From positions 1-41,269 of the forward strand of contig JBKGYK010000021.1 of the NCBI GenBank assembly GCA_046546095.1: DNA of 41,269 nucleotides, in the 5' to 3' direction. Shown piece after piece: positions 16,996 through 24,129 of this stretch (its first letter is position 1; every line of letters starts with the position of its first letter). The stretch comes from JAQIBY01 sp046546095 (GTDB lineage Bacteria > Bacteroidota > Bacteroidia > Bacteroidales > ML635J-15). The notes below the pieces were generated by a model. The model did not search any database and had not been told where the DNA came from. It saw only the letters and a program-made list of their open reading frames with translations. Both the position numbers and the translations under genes were made by a program.

Positions 16996-17594
16996 TTGAA
17001 TATCTGGAAATGCTCGACCGCAGCCTGTTGTTGTTTTACAATAAACTGCACTCCCCCCTTGCAGATGCTGTAATGTGGTTTCTGAGCGACAAATACGTGT
17101 GGATTCCACTTTACCTTTTCATCATTTTCCTGATGATAAGAAAAGCCGGGTGGCGCGGAGTTTTCATGATTCTTGCTGCAATTCTGACTTTTGCTTTGAC
17201 TGATTTGATTTCTGTAAATCTTTTTAAAGATGTCATTCAGCGATACCGGCCAAGTCACAACCAGGATATTCAGCATCTGATTGTCAGTGTGAATAATTAC
17301 CGTGGTGGATTGTATGGATTTGTCTCTTCACACGCAGCCAATACTTTTGGCCTGGCCACAATCAGTTATTTGCTGCTGCAAAAGAAATGGTTTGGGTGGA
17401 TGATATTTTTCTGGGCCGCCCTGGTTTCTTTTTCCAGAATTTATCTGGGCGTACATTACCCCACTGATATTGCAGTGGGTGCTTTACTGGGCGTGGCATG
17501 CGGTTATGCATCCTGGGCATTATATACTGTTTTGCCTGATAATTTGAGAAGGGCAGACAAAATAAGAAGAAAATCGTCGACATTTAATCCTTAA
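16992..17594 (+). CDS. PAP2-family membrane phosphatase
   Basis: This 200-residue multi-pass protein has the PAP2 motifs KDVIQRYRP (KX6RP, about 77-85), FVSSHAANTFG (the PSGH region, about 110-120) and SRIYLGVHYPTD (SRX5HX3D, about 145-156). It is probably an undecaprenyl-pyrophosphate or phosphatidylglycerophosphate phosphatase. It differs clearly from the PAP2 protein at 4552-5199, which has an atypical first motif. It overlaps obgE by 4 nt, so it is co-translated with the nucleotide/ribosome genes. Its last 11 nt overlap the end of ftsY on the other strand. Confidence 0.9.
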   Translation: MIEYLEMLDRSLLLFYNKLHSPLADAVMWFLSDKYVWIPLYLFIIFLMIRKAGWRGVFMILAAILTFALTDLISVNLFKDVIQRYRPSHNQDIQHLIVSVNNYRGGLYGFVSSHAANTFGLATISYLLLQKKWFGWMIFFWAALVSFSRIYLGVHYPTDIAVGALLGVACGYASWALYTVLPDNLRRADKIRRKSSTFNP

Positions 17595-18537
17595 ACAGAG
17601 AATCAATAAAGGCTTTTCTTTCAAACAATTGCAGATGGTCTTTGCCCTCTCCTACGCCAATATATTTAACAGGCACATTAAACTGATCGGATATTCCGAT
17701 GACTACGCCTCCTTTGGCTGTTCCGTCAAGCTTAGTAACCGCCAGGGCATTGACTTCGGTAGAGTTGATAAACTGTTTGGCCTGTTCAAAGGCATTTTGT
17801 CCGGTTGAACCGTCAATAACCAGCAATACTTCATCCGGTGCATCCGGAATCAGTTTTTTCATCACACGTTTCACCTTCGATAGTTCATTCATCAGGTTCA
17901 CTTTATTGTGCAAACGCCCGGCAGTGTCAATGATAACAACATCTGCATCCTGACTGATTGCAGAAGAAAGAGCATCATAGGCAACCGAAGCAGGGTCAGA
18001 ACCCATGCCTTGTTTTATCAGGGGTACATCAACCCGTTGTGCCCAGATTTCAAGTTGTTCAATAGCTGCTGCCCGGAATGTATCAGCAGCACCAAGCAAC
18101 ACTTTTTTACCGGCTTTTTTGAACTGATAAGCCAGTTTACCGATGGTGGTGGTTTTTCCTACACCGTTAACACCAACGACCATAATTACATAGGGCGTCT
18201 CTCGTTTGGGCAGCTCCCAGTCGCTGAAATCTGCTGTTTCATTTTCAGCCAGCAGGGCACTGATTTCATCACGAAGCAAGGCATTCAACTCGGAAGAACC
18301 CAGGTATTTGTCACGTTTTACACGTTCCTCTATCCTGTCGATGATCTTCAGGGTAGTATCTACCCCTACATCAGAAGAAATGAGAACATCTTCCAGATCA
18401 TCCAGTACATCATCATCAATTTTGGAACGACCGGCAACAACGCGTCCCAGTTTTTTAAAAACGCTGTCTTTTGTTTTTTCAAGACCTTTATCCAGATCCT
18501 GCTGACTGTTTTTATTAAAGATACCAAACAATGCCAT
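17584..18537 (-). CDS. ftsY: Signal recognition particle receptor FtsY
   Basis: This 317-residue NG-domain GTPase docks SRP-ribosome complexes to the membrane. It shows GVNGVGKTTTIGKLA (G1, about 117-131), DTFRAAAIEQLEIWA, DTAGRLHNK (G3) and TKLDGTAKGG (G4). The acidic A domain is almost absent, as in other short Bacteroidota FtsY proteins. It lies downstream of rpmB-rpmG-DUF4295 in the same direction, but a terminator hairpin (18574-18603) stands between, so it relies on read-through or on a promoter in the 36 nt before its start. The stop overlaps the PAP2 gene on the opposite strand. Confidence 0.96.
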   Translation of the reverse strand: MALFGIFNKNSQQDLDKGLEKTKDSVFKKLGRVVAGRSKIDDDVLDDLEDVLISSDVGVDTTLKIIDRIEERVKRDKYLGSSELNALLRDEISALLAENETADFSDWELPKRETPYVIMVVGVNGVGKTTTIGKLAYQFKKAGKKVLLGAADTFRAAAIEQLEIWAQRVDVPLIKQGMGSDPASVAYDALSSAISQDADVVIIDTAGRLHNKVNLMNELSKVKRVMKKLIPDAPDEVLLVIDGSTGQNAFEQAKQFINSTEVNALAVTKLDGTAKGGVVIGISDQFNVPVKYIGVGEGKDHLQLFERKAFIDSLFKD

Positions 18538-18564
18538 GCTGATGATTTTTAATTAATGCATATA

Positions 18565-18603
18565 AAAACAAAAACAGCACACCTCCGGAATGAAGGGTGC
18601 TGT
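18565..18603 (-). terminator. Terminator between DUF4295 and ftsY
   Basis: ACAGCAC (18574-18580) and GTGCTGT (18597-18603) form a 7-bp stem. In the minus-strand transcript it is followed by a T-rich tract (18565-18573 complemented). It ends the rpmB operon or attenuates read-through into ftsY. Confidence 0.7.
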
Positions 18604-18624
18604 AACTTTTTATTTCCGTATTGA

Positions 18625-18780
18625 TTATTTCTTAGCGAAAAAATCTTTCACATTTTCGCTATTCACAATTTCTTCTTTGAAAGTATATGCACCTGTTTTC
18701 CTGGATTTATCCATCTTGATTACACGTGCAAATTCTTTTCCTTTTCCGGATTTTAGTGATGCAACAGTTTTCTTAGCCAT
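18625..18780 (-). CDS. DUF4295 small basic protein
   Basis: This 51-residue Lys-rich protein starts MAKKTVASLKSGKGKEF and ends DFFAKK. Proteins of this type (DUF4295) are a Bacteroidota hallmark encoded right after rpmG, and are likely ribosome-associated because of their composition and neighbours. The gene is 7 nt downstream of rpmG, and a terminator follows. Confidence 0.9.
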   Translation of the reverse strand: MAKKTVASLKSGKGKEFARVIKMDKSRKTGAYTFKEEIVNSENVKDFFAKK

Positions 18781-18787
18781 AATTCAA

Positions 18788-18976
18788 TTATTTAATTTCT
18801 TTGTGTACTGTAACTTTTCTTAAAATGGGATTGTATTTTTTCAATTCCATCCGTTCAGGTGTATTTTTCCTGTTCTTGGTTGTAATGTAGCGAGACATGC
18901 CCGGCATACCGGATTTCTTCTGTTCCGTACATTCCAGAATAACCTGAACCCTGTCACCTTTTGACTTTTTTGCCAT
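18788..18976 (-). CDS. rpmG: 50S ribosomal protein L33
   Basis: This 62-residue protein has the L33 signature: KGDRVQVILECTEQ near the start, then YITTKNRKNTPERMELKKYNP and VTVHKEIK at the end. Only one Cys is present, so it is the zinc-free form of L33. The start ATG is at 18976, 15 nt after the rpmB stop. Order rpmB-rpmG-DUF4295 is typical of Bacteroidota. Confidence 0.96.
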   Translation of the reverse strand: MAKKSKGDRVQVILECTEQKKSGMPGMSRYITTKNRKNTPERMELKKYNPILRKVTVHKEIK

Positions 18977-18991
18977 AACTTAATTCTCCTT

Positions 18992-19234
18992 TTAATACTT
19001 TGTAACGTAACCTTTTGCTTTGGCGTCTTTCAATGCTTTCTGCAAACCTACCTTGTTAATAACGCGAACTGCTTTGTTAGAGACAACCAACTCGATCCAA
19101 CGGTCTTCTTCCTCAAGGAAAAACTTCCGTTTTGAAAGGTTTACATTAAATCTGCGTTTGGTATGTGTCTTAGAGTGTGAGACACTGTTCCCAACGATCG
19201 CTTTCTTTCCTGTTATTTGACAAATTTTTGCCAT
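18992..19234 (-). CDS. rpmB: 50S ribosomal protein L28
   Basis: An 80-residue L28 starts at the ATG at 19234 (MAKICQITGKKAIVGNSVSH). The frame runs on to 19264 but the extra ten residues are not L28-like, and 80 residues is the usual length. HSKTHTKRRFNVNL and the LVSNKAVRVINKVGL-type segment are typical. It is the first gene of the rpmB-rpmG-DUF4295 unit and has a clear promoter at 19262-19292. Confidence 0.96.
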   Translation of the reverse strand: MAKICQITGKKAIVGNSVSHSKTHTKRRFNVNLSKRKFFLEEEDRWIELVVSNKAVRVINKVGLQKALKDAKAKGYVTKY

Positions 19235-19261
19235 GACTGTATATGTTTCAAATTTGGAATG

Positions 19262-19292
19262 CAAAAATCGGATTTTTTTTCTTAATCACAAA
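19262..19292 (-). promoter_or_regulatory. Promoter of the rpmB operon
   Basis: On the minus strand TTTG (19289-19292), a 19-nt spacer and GATTTTTG (19262-19269) match the TTTG-N19-TAnnTTTG consensus with one mismatch. The box ends 27 nt before the L28 start codon. Confidence 0.7.
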
Positions 19293-19343
19293 ATAAAAAC
19301 ACAAAAAAGATACAGACTTACTGACATTTCCCTGTTCATAAGT

Positions 19344-20594
19344 TTATCTGATACGATTATTCAGCATATGCATACCTGTATAGGCAGCCCTGAGGATATT
19401 AACTTCCCGTGTGCTACCAAAGAGAAATTTCTCTGCAATCATCCCTTCTGGTGTAGCTATAGCAATCCAGGTTGTACCAACGGGCTCTTCCTTACTCCCA
19501 CCAGCCGGCCCTGCAATGCCTGAAACTGCAATGGCAGTATCTGCCGTAAGCTTTTCAACCACGCCTTTTGCCATGTGCATCACCACCTCCTTGCTCACGG
19601 CTCCATATTTTTCTATGATTTTTTCCGGTACATCAAGTAATTTTCTTTTTATATTATTCTGATAAGCCACGATACTGCCCTGAAAAACTTCAGATGCTCC
19701 GGGAACTGATGTTAACAAGGAAGCCAGCATACCACCCGTGCAGCTTTCTGCTGTGGCGATACTGAGCTTATGCCGTTTCAAATTGGAAAGCAATACATTT
19801 TCCAGGCTCTGCTCTTTGTCACTGAAAATATATCCGGGTATAATACGATGAAGTTCACTGATGGCTTTATCCATTTCATTCTTCCAGGCTTCAGCCTTAT
19901 GATAAACCGATAACCTGATTTTAATCCCACGTGGGGAGGGCAGATAGGCAAGCCTGATTGCTTCGGGCAGACGATTTTCCCACTCTTTTAGTTTCTCCGC
20001 CAGCATAGCTTCAGGCAAACCATAGGTCATCAGGGTTTGATGTTTCACTGAAGGCAAATGATAGCACTGCTTAATCCGTGGCAGCACTTCTTTTTCCATA
20101 ATCTCTTCCATTTCAAAAGGGACACCCGGCATGCTGTAGAGTACCTCATCGCCACGTGTAAATTTCATCACCGGCGCTGTACCCAGCGGATTATCAATCA
20201 CTTCACAGGCCTCAGGAACCATTGCCTGACCAGCATTGTTGTCATTCATGGAATATCCGCGCCGGGCAATAAATCTCTCTACTTGCCGGTAAACCCTTTC
20301 GGAATAAACAAGGTGTGTATCAAAATAATCAGCCAGGCTTTCTTTGGTAATATCATCCCGCGTAGGCCCAAGTCCGCCGGTCATTATCACAAGAGAAGCC
20401 TGCTGCCATGCTTCATCAAGAGCTTTGTGAATTGCATCCCTTTCATCCCTGATGCTGATGTTTTTTTCTACCTGAATTCCTAGTAGATTCAGCTTCTCTC
20501 CTATCCAGGCCGCATTGGTGTCAATTGTCTGCCCAATAAGAATCTCATCCCCGATTGTAATAATCACTGCTTTCAAATTCTCTCGCTTTATCAT
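19344..20594 (-). CDS. cinA: CinA family protein (NMN deamidase / ADP-ribose pyrophosphatase type)
   Basis: This 416-residue two-domain CinA has an N-terminal MoCF-like COG1058 domain (ITIGDEILIGQTIDTNAAWI, then TGGLGPTRDDITKE at about 74-87) and a C-terminal CinA amidase domain (ATAESCTGGMLASLLTSVPG at about 280-299, with the catalytic Ser; later AVSGIAGPAGGS). Full-length CinA hydrolyses ADP-ribose and deamidates nicotinamide mononucleotide in the pyridine nucleotide cycle. It lies upstream of rpmB, which has its own promoter. Confidence 0.94.
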   Translation of the reverse strand: MIKRENLKAVIITIGDEILIGQTIDTNAAWIGEKLNLLGIQVEKNISIRDERDAIHKALDEAWQQASLVIMTGGLGPTRDDITKESLADYFDTHLVYSERVYRQVERFIARRGYSMNDNNAGQAMVPEACEVIDNPLGTAPVMKFTRGDEVLYSMPGVPFEMEEIMEKEVLPRIKQCYHLPSVKHQTLMTYGLPEAMLAEKLKEWENRLPEAIRLAYLPSPRGIKIRLSVYHKAEAWKNEMDKAISELHRIIPGYIFSDKEQSLENVLLSNLKRHKLSIATAESCTGGMLASLLTSVPGASEVFQGSIVAYQNNIKRKLLDVPEKIIEKYGAVSKEVVMHMAKGVVEKLTADTAIAVSGIAGPAGGSKEEPVGTTWIAIATPEGMIAEKFLFGSTREVNILRAAYTGMHMLNNRIR

Positions 20595-20690
20595 GAAACA
20601 AGGCTGATGCCAGCCCTGTTATTGATTATTTAAGCAGTGTTTGTCCATAATGTCCAATATGAATCAATCACTTGACTGTATTGACAAACA

Positions 20691-21254
20691 CTAAGTAATC
20701 TGCAATCTTTCTTTGAAAGGCAGAAATGTCATAAAATCTGCATGGTGAACCAAATATGCTTCTGTGGTTCGTTTTACCATATTGCCTTCTCCTGCATGGG
20801 TAGCAATGATATGGCAGATTTCTGCCGGCACTCCGCATTCCTCAGCCAGAGAGACCCCGGAAAACGGATGCCTGAGATATTTACCATAGCTGCCCTGCAC
20901 AGCCTTACCATCTTCATCCAGCACATATTCAAGCAGCTTGCCAACATCTGCAAGAATGGCTCCGGCAATCAGCACGTCCATATCAGCGGTAAGTTCGCCT
21001 TTGTAAAAGCTATTGACCTTTTCGCCTGCATCTTTTGCAATATGCACAACAGAACGTTTGTGATCCATAAAAGTAACTTTCAGGTCAGGTCCTGCCAGGA
21101 GGGTAAAAGGAATTCTGTTCAGGTCATCAGCATCTAAAACGCTGCGCTCCAGAGCCAATGCCCAGGTTTTTGTTACTTTCTCACGCAATTCCTCGTTCTC
21201 AATCCAGTCAAGTTCCGGCCACAATTCTTTGGCTTCGTTCATGTAATTTTTCAT
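20691..21254 (-). CDS. HD-domain-like protein lacking the His of the HD dyad
   Basis: This 187-residue protein has the helical layout of an HDIG phosphohydrolase: His71 (VVHIAKDAG), then AILADVGKLLEY (about 99-110) where HD would be expected but Ala102-Asp103 is found, then His129, His148, His153 (IIATHAGEG) and HHAD near 170-173. One metal ligand is therefore missing while the rest are kept. The conserved wording around it (RIPFTLLAGPDLKVTFMDHKR) suggests a distinct family and not decay. Substrate unknown. It is divergent from the fold-III PLP enzyme, with 53 nt between start codons. Confidence 0.8.
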   Translation of the reverse strand: MKNYMNEAKELWPELDWIENEELREKVTKTWALALERSVLDADDLNRIPFTLLAGPDLKVTFMDHKRSVVHIAKDAGEKVNSFYKGELTADMDVLIAGAILADVGKLLEYVLDEDGKAVQGSYGKYLRHPFSGVSLAEECGVPAEICHIIATHAGEGNMVKRTTEAYLVHHADFMTFLPFKERLQIT

Positions 21255-21307
21255 CTTATATAATTTTTGTTAATATTATCATCAGCAAATATTATGAAAA
21301 CAAAAAT

Positions 21308-22381
21308 ATGAAAATGTATGGAATAGAAAAGTCTGTTTTACTGATTTCCAAATCAGGGACAGAAGCCAATATTCGCCATATGGCAGATAAGGTAAAAGCA
21401 AAAGGTCTGAATTTTCGGCCACATTTTAAAACACATCAATCCTATGAAACGGCTGGGATTTTCAAAAAGCACGGAATTGAAAAAATCGCCGTATCCAATA
21501 TTGATATGGCTTATCATTTTATGAATGCCGGTTTCAAAGATATATGTTTGGCCATACCTTTCAATCCGCTGCAGGCGTATCACCTAAAAAACCTGAGCAG
21601 CAAAAGCCGATTCTGTATCACAATTGATTCGCCTCAACATCTCGATCTGTACAATGAACACTGCACAAATTCTACGGATGTCATGATTAAGATTGACACA
21701 GGATATCACCGCACAGGGGTGAATTCCGGAAATACATCCGAAATAATGGACATCATCAAAAAAATTAATTGGCAAAGCCGACTGCATTTTAAAGGTTTTT
21801 TGGTTCACAACGGACAGACCTATCAGGCTGCATCCCGGAAAGAAATAGCAAATATACACATGGATTCATTACAAAAACTACAAATTCTCAAAAGCAGGTT
21901 TTCGGAATTCTCGCCATACATTAGTATTGGAGACACCCCCAGTGCCAGCATATGCGAAGAATTCGGACCTGTTGATGAGCTAAGGCCGGGAAATTTTGTA
22001 TACTATGACTACATGCAATATCAGCTTGGCGCCTGCCGGTTAGATGACATTGCCTGCCATGTTATTGCTCCTGTTATTTCTGTCCATCCTGATCGCAGAG
22101 AAGTCATTCTTCACTGTGGAGCAGTTCATTTATCCAAAGAAAGCCTCTACAGTAATGGACATCTCCATTTTGGGGAAGCAATGAGAATCTCCCGGGAAGG
22201 AGAAATTCAAACTTTCTCCCCGCCTGCATTCGTTACAAAATTGTCTCAGGAACACGGGACTGTCAGGTTTTCCGGCCAGGAAGCCGAAACATTTTTGCCT
22301 GGCGACCTGCTTGCCATAATTCCTGTACACTCCTGTCTCACAGTAAACCTGATGAAACATAACAGCCTGTATATTGACTAA
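21308..22381 (+). CDS. Fold-type III PLP enzyme, D-threonine aldolase / D-serine dehydratase-like
   Basis: This 357-residue protein is taken from ATG 21308. The frame extends upstream to 21158 but that part overlaps the divergent gene and is not protein-like. It has the N-terminal alanine-racemase-type barrel with RPHFKTHQS (PLP Lys41), IKIDTGYHRTG (about 131-141) and ISIGDTPSAS, then a C-terminal beta domain ending in IPVHSCLTVNLM, where His and Cys are the metal ligands of DSD1/D-threonine aldolase enzymes. It should act on a D-beta-hydroxy or other D-amino acid. The start lies within an AT-rich leader with no SD site. A 42-bp palindrome follows 29 nt after its stop. Confidence 0.88.
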   Translation: MKMYGIEKSVLLISKSGTEANIRHMADKVKAKGLNFRPHFKTHQSYETAGIFKKHGIEKIAVSNIDMAYHFMNAGFKDICLAIPFNPLQAYHLKNLSSKSRFCITIDSPQHLDLYNEHCTNSTDVMIKIDTGYHRTGVNSGNTSEIMDIIKKINWQSRLHFKGFLVHNGQTYQAASRKEIANIHMDSLQKLQILKSRFSEFSPYISIGDTPSASICEEFGPVDELRPGNFVYYDYMQYQLGACRLDDIACHVIAPVISVHPDRREVILHCGAVHLSKESLYSNGHLHFGEAMRISREGEIQTFSPPAFVTKLSQEHGTVRFSGQEAETFLPGDLLAIIPVHSCLTVNLMKHNSLYID

Positions 22382-22410
22382 AAACACCCCCGTTCATGTT
22401 CCGGAATCAC

Positions 22411-22452
22411 CCGTTATAAATACCTGTTTTTAAAAACGGGTATTTATAACGG
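22411..22452. repeat. Near-perfect 42-bp palindrome
   Basis: CCGTTATAAATACC (22411-22424) is the exact reverse complement of GGTATTTATAACGG (22439-22452). Between them GTTTTT and AAAAAC also pair, with only a T-G pair breaking symmetry. It is AT-rich and lacks a following T-run, so it is a weak terminator candidate. It sits about 60 nt upstream of the predicted start of transcription of the pseudo-sedolisin gene and could be an operator. Confidence 0.85.
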
Positions 22453-22474
22453 TAAAACCACCTTTGTTTTGTTC

Positions 22475-22482
22475 TTCCTTTG
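22475..22482 (+). promoter_or_regulatory. Possible -7 box for the pseudo-sedolisin pair
   Basis: TTCCTTTG matches TAnnTTTG at seven of eight positions and ends 20 nt before the ATG at 22503. No convincing TTTG -33 box is found at 18-20 nt, so activation from the nearby palindrome is possible. Confidence 0.35.
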
Positions 22483-22502
22483 TAACGGAAGCTTAAAATA
22501 TA

Positions 22503-23777
22503 ATGGACAAAACAAAAAAATACAATAAGGTAAAAGTTTTCTTTCATACAGATACACTGGAAGCAGAGCATCCATTGCTGAGAAGTTGCTTAAGATGTCA
22601 CCCAAGACAAAGACAGAACATTCCTGCATATCTGACCTTCAAAGAGCAAAAGCAAAACAATGACGGCATCAATAAGCTGTATTCCTATGCTAAAAGCAAA
22701 TCTTTGGTTTTGGAGCATTATAAAAACAAACAGGAAATACAAATTGAAATACCAAAACATCAACTATCAAACGCTGCAATTCATGGAGAGAGCCCCTCTG
22801 TTGATTTAAATCATCCATTAAGTTTTGAAGAAAACGGCAAAATAGCACTCCTGACTTTCCTGGGAGATGTCGTTTTCCGGTACAATTCATCGCACAAAGA
22901 CAAAAATCAACACAAACAAGCAAATCAACAAGGGGTTTCTTTTTTAAAAGGCTATGTAAAAACCATTACTGAAAAGCGTATTCCAGATTACCGGTACGAA
23001 GAAGTTTCCCATACAGAATATGATTATGTCACTGCAAAAATGCAAAGGGAATATATTCCGGAACTTAGTGGAGCTGGCCAATGCATTGGGATTCTCAATA
23101 TAGGCAAACACCCGCGAACTGAATGCATCTGCAAAGACAGCACCGGCAAACTCAGACTGCCCTTATCTGCTGAGGTACAGCTTCTTCAAACATTGCTCCC
23201 TGAGGCCAGGATTGTAGTATATAACGATGTCAGTATGTTATCTGCACTCAAAACAAGCATCAACGATGCAATCAATGCCCCTGACATCATCATAAATCCC
23301 TATTCAGGCTATCAAGCTGATTATACGGGGGCCGAATTAACAATCCTCAAAAACAGTTTATTAAAAGCCTGTTTGCTAAACAAAACCATTCTGTCATACA
23401 AACCATTGTCAGAATTGCATACTGATGATACTTCAGTACCATCCGGCCTGCCATGGGTTTTACAGTGCTTACCATACTCAGCAAACGAATCTTTTGAAAC
23501 ATCACAAATGATTCCTGTGATGAACAAAAAACAATATTATCTGACAGCAGCCAAACAGTTTAATATAATGTTCTGGGCAGCACAGGTAGCCAAGTTGAAT
23601 CAGAAATTTGAGTTCAAACTGGGGTATATCAACGATTATTTTCACAATGCTCTTGTAACAAACAAATGCTTTTCGCCATACCTGCCCGTAAAAAGCGGAC
23701 TGCTACATACAGATAAATTCGAAAACATTCACCATATACTGTACAAATACATAAACAACATAAAAATTGATGACTGA
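22503..23777 (+). CDS. Predicted catalytically dead sedolisin (peptidase S53 fold, pro-domain retained)
   Basis: This 424-residue protein has no signal peptide. Residues about 40-165 resemble the sedolisin/kumamolisin pro-domain (INKLYSYAKSKSLVL, then IPKHQLSNA). The catalytic-domain landmarks follow in order: GAGQCIGILNIG (190-201; kumamolisin GQGQCIAIIELG), AEVQLLQTLLPEARIVVY (223-240), PDIIINPYSG (260-269), VPSGLPWVL (312-320) and FWAAQVAKLNQKFEFKLGYI (357-376), matching the helix after the catalytic Ser. The catalytic residues are gone: the Glu/Asp positions read Pro and Glu, the oxyanion Asp region is SYKPLSE, and the Ser of S-A-x-x-P aligns with Gln352. The fold call is made by eye. It overlaps the cytolysin-like gene by 8 nt. 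A non-enzymatic binding or scaffolding role is inferred. Confidence 0.72.
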   Translation: MDKTKKYNKVKVFFHTDTLEAEHPLLRSCLRCHPRQRQNIPAYLTFKEQKQNNDGINKLYSYAKSKSLVLEHYKNKQEIQIEIPKHQLSNAAIHGESPSVDLNHPLSFEENGKIALLTFLGDVVFRYNSSHKDKNQHKQANQQGVSFLKGYVKTITEKRIPDYRYEEVSHTEYDYVTAKMQREYIPELSGAGQCIGILNIGKHPRTECICKDSTGKLRLPLSAEVQLLQTLLPEARIVVYNDVSMLSALKTSINDAINAPDIIINPYSGYQADYTGAELTILKNSLLKACLLNKTILSYKPLSELHTDDTSVPSGLPWVLQCLPYSANESFETSQMIPVMNKKQYYLTAAKQFNIMFWAAQVAKLNQKFEFKLGYINDYFHNALVTNKCFSPYLPVKSGLLHTDKFENIHHILYKYINNIKIDD

Positions 23778-24129
23778 TAAAATGGACATAAGGCAACAAA
23801 TATTGTCGTGTGGATTTAGCGGCCTGATTACAGTTCGCAATGAAGGTCAATACAAGGCCAGATTTGAAGTAAGCTATCAACTGAACACGATTGAGTTATC
23901 GCAAAATTCGGGAAGATTCGGTTCAGGAGAACAGCGTAGCCTGAACATTCCCAAAGGAGCTAAAAATCTGGTCATTAAAGCAGATGAACAAATCAACAGT
24001 CATCCAAATATATGGAAAGAAATTTTTACCATTAAGTACCCTTATGCCGGTGAAAGAAATTTCCGACTTTGGGGAACAAATCAATACCCCCGCTACGGGC
24101 TTATTATTCCGGAATACAACAAAGCATGA
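23770..24129 (+). CDS. Stand-alone protein resembling domain 4 of cholesterol-dependent cytolysins
   Basis: This 119-residue protein resembles the C-terminal beta-sandwich of thiol-activated cytolysins (Thiol_cytolys_C). It has EGQYKARFEVSY (25-36; cytolysin HGAYVAQFNVTW), IPKGAKNLVIKA (60-71; IPLEANAKNIRIKA) and RNFRLWGTNQYP (96-107; IKVSIWGTTLYP). The undecapeptide ECTGLAWEWWR is replaced by unrelated residues with two Trp-region hydrophobics, and the cholesterol-recognition Thr-Leu of GTTLYP reads Asn-Gln. It has no signal peptide and no pore-forming domains 1-3. A lipid- or glycan-binding role is inferred. The ATG at 23770 overlaps the pseudo-sedolisin stop by 8 nt; an ATG at 23782 is an alternative start. 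Confidence 0.68.
   Translation: MTDKMDIRQQILSCGFSGLITVRNEGQYKARFEVSYQLNTIELSQNSGRFGSGEQRSLNIPKGAKNLVIKADEQINSHPNIWKEIFTIKYPYAGERNFRLWGTNQYPRYGLIIPEYNKA

Noticed and set aside
21158..21307. N-terminal extension of the fold-III PLP enzyme
   Set aside because: It overlaps the divergent HD-like gene and its first 50 residues lack the family sequence, which begins at the ATG at 21308.
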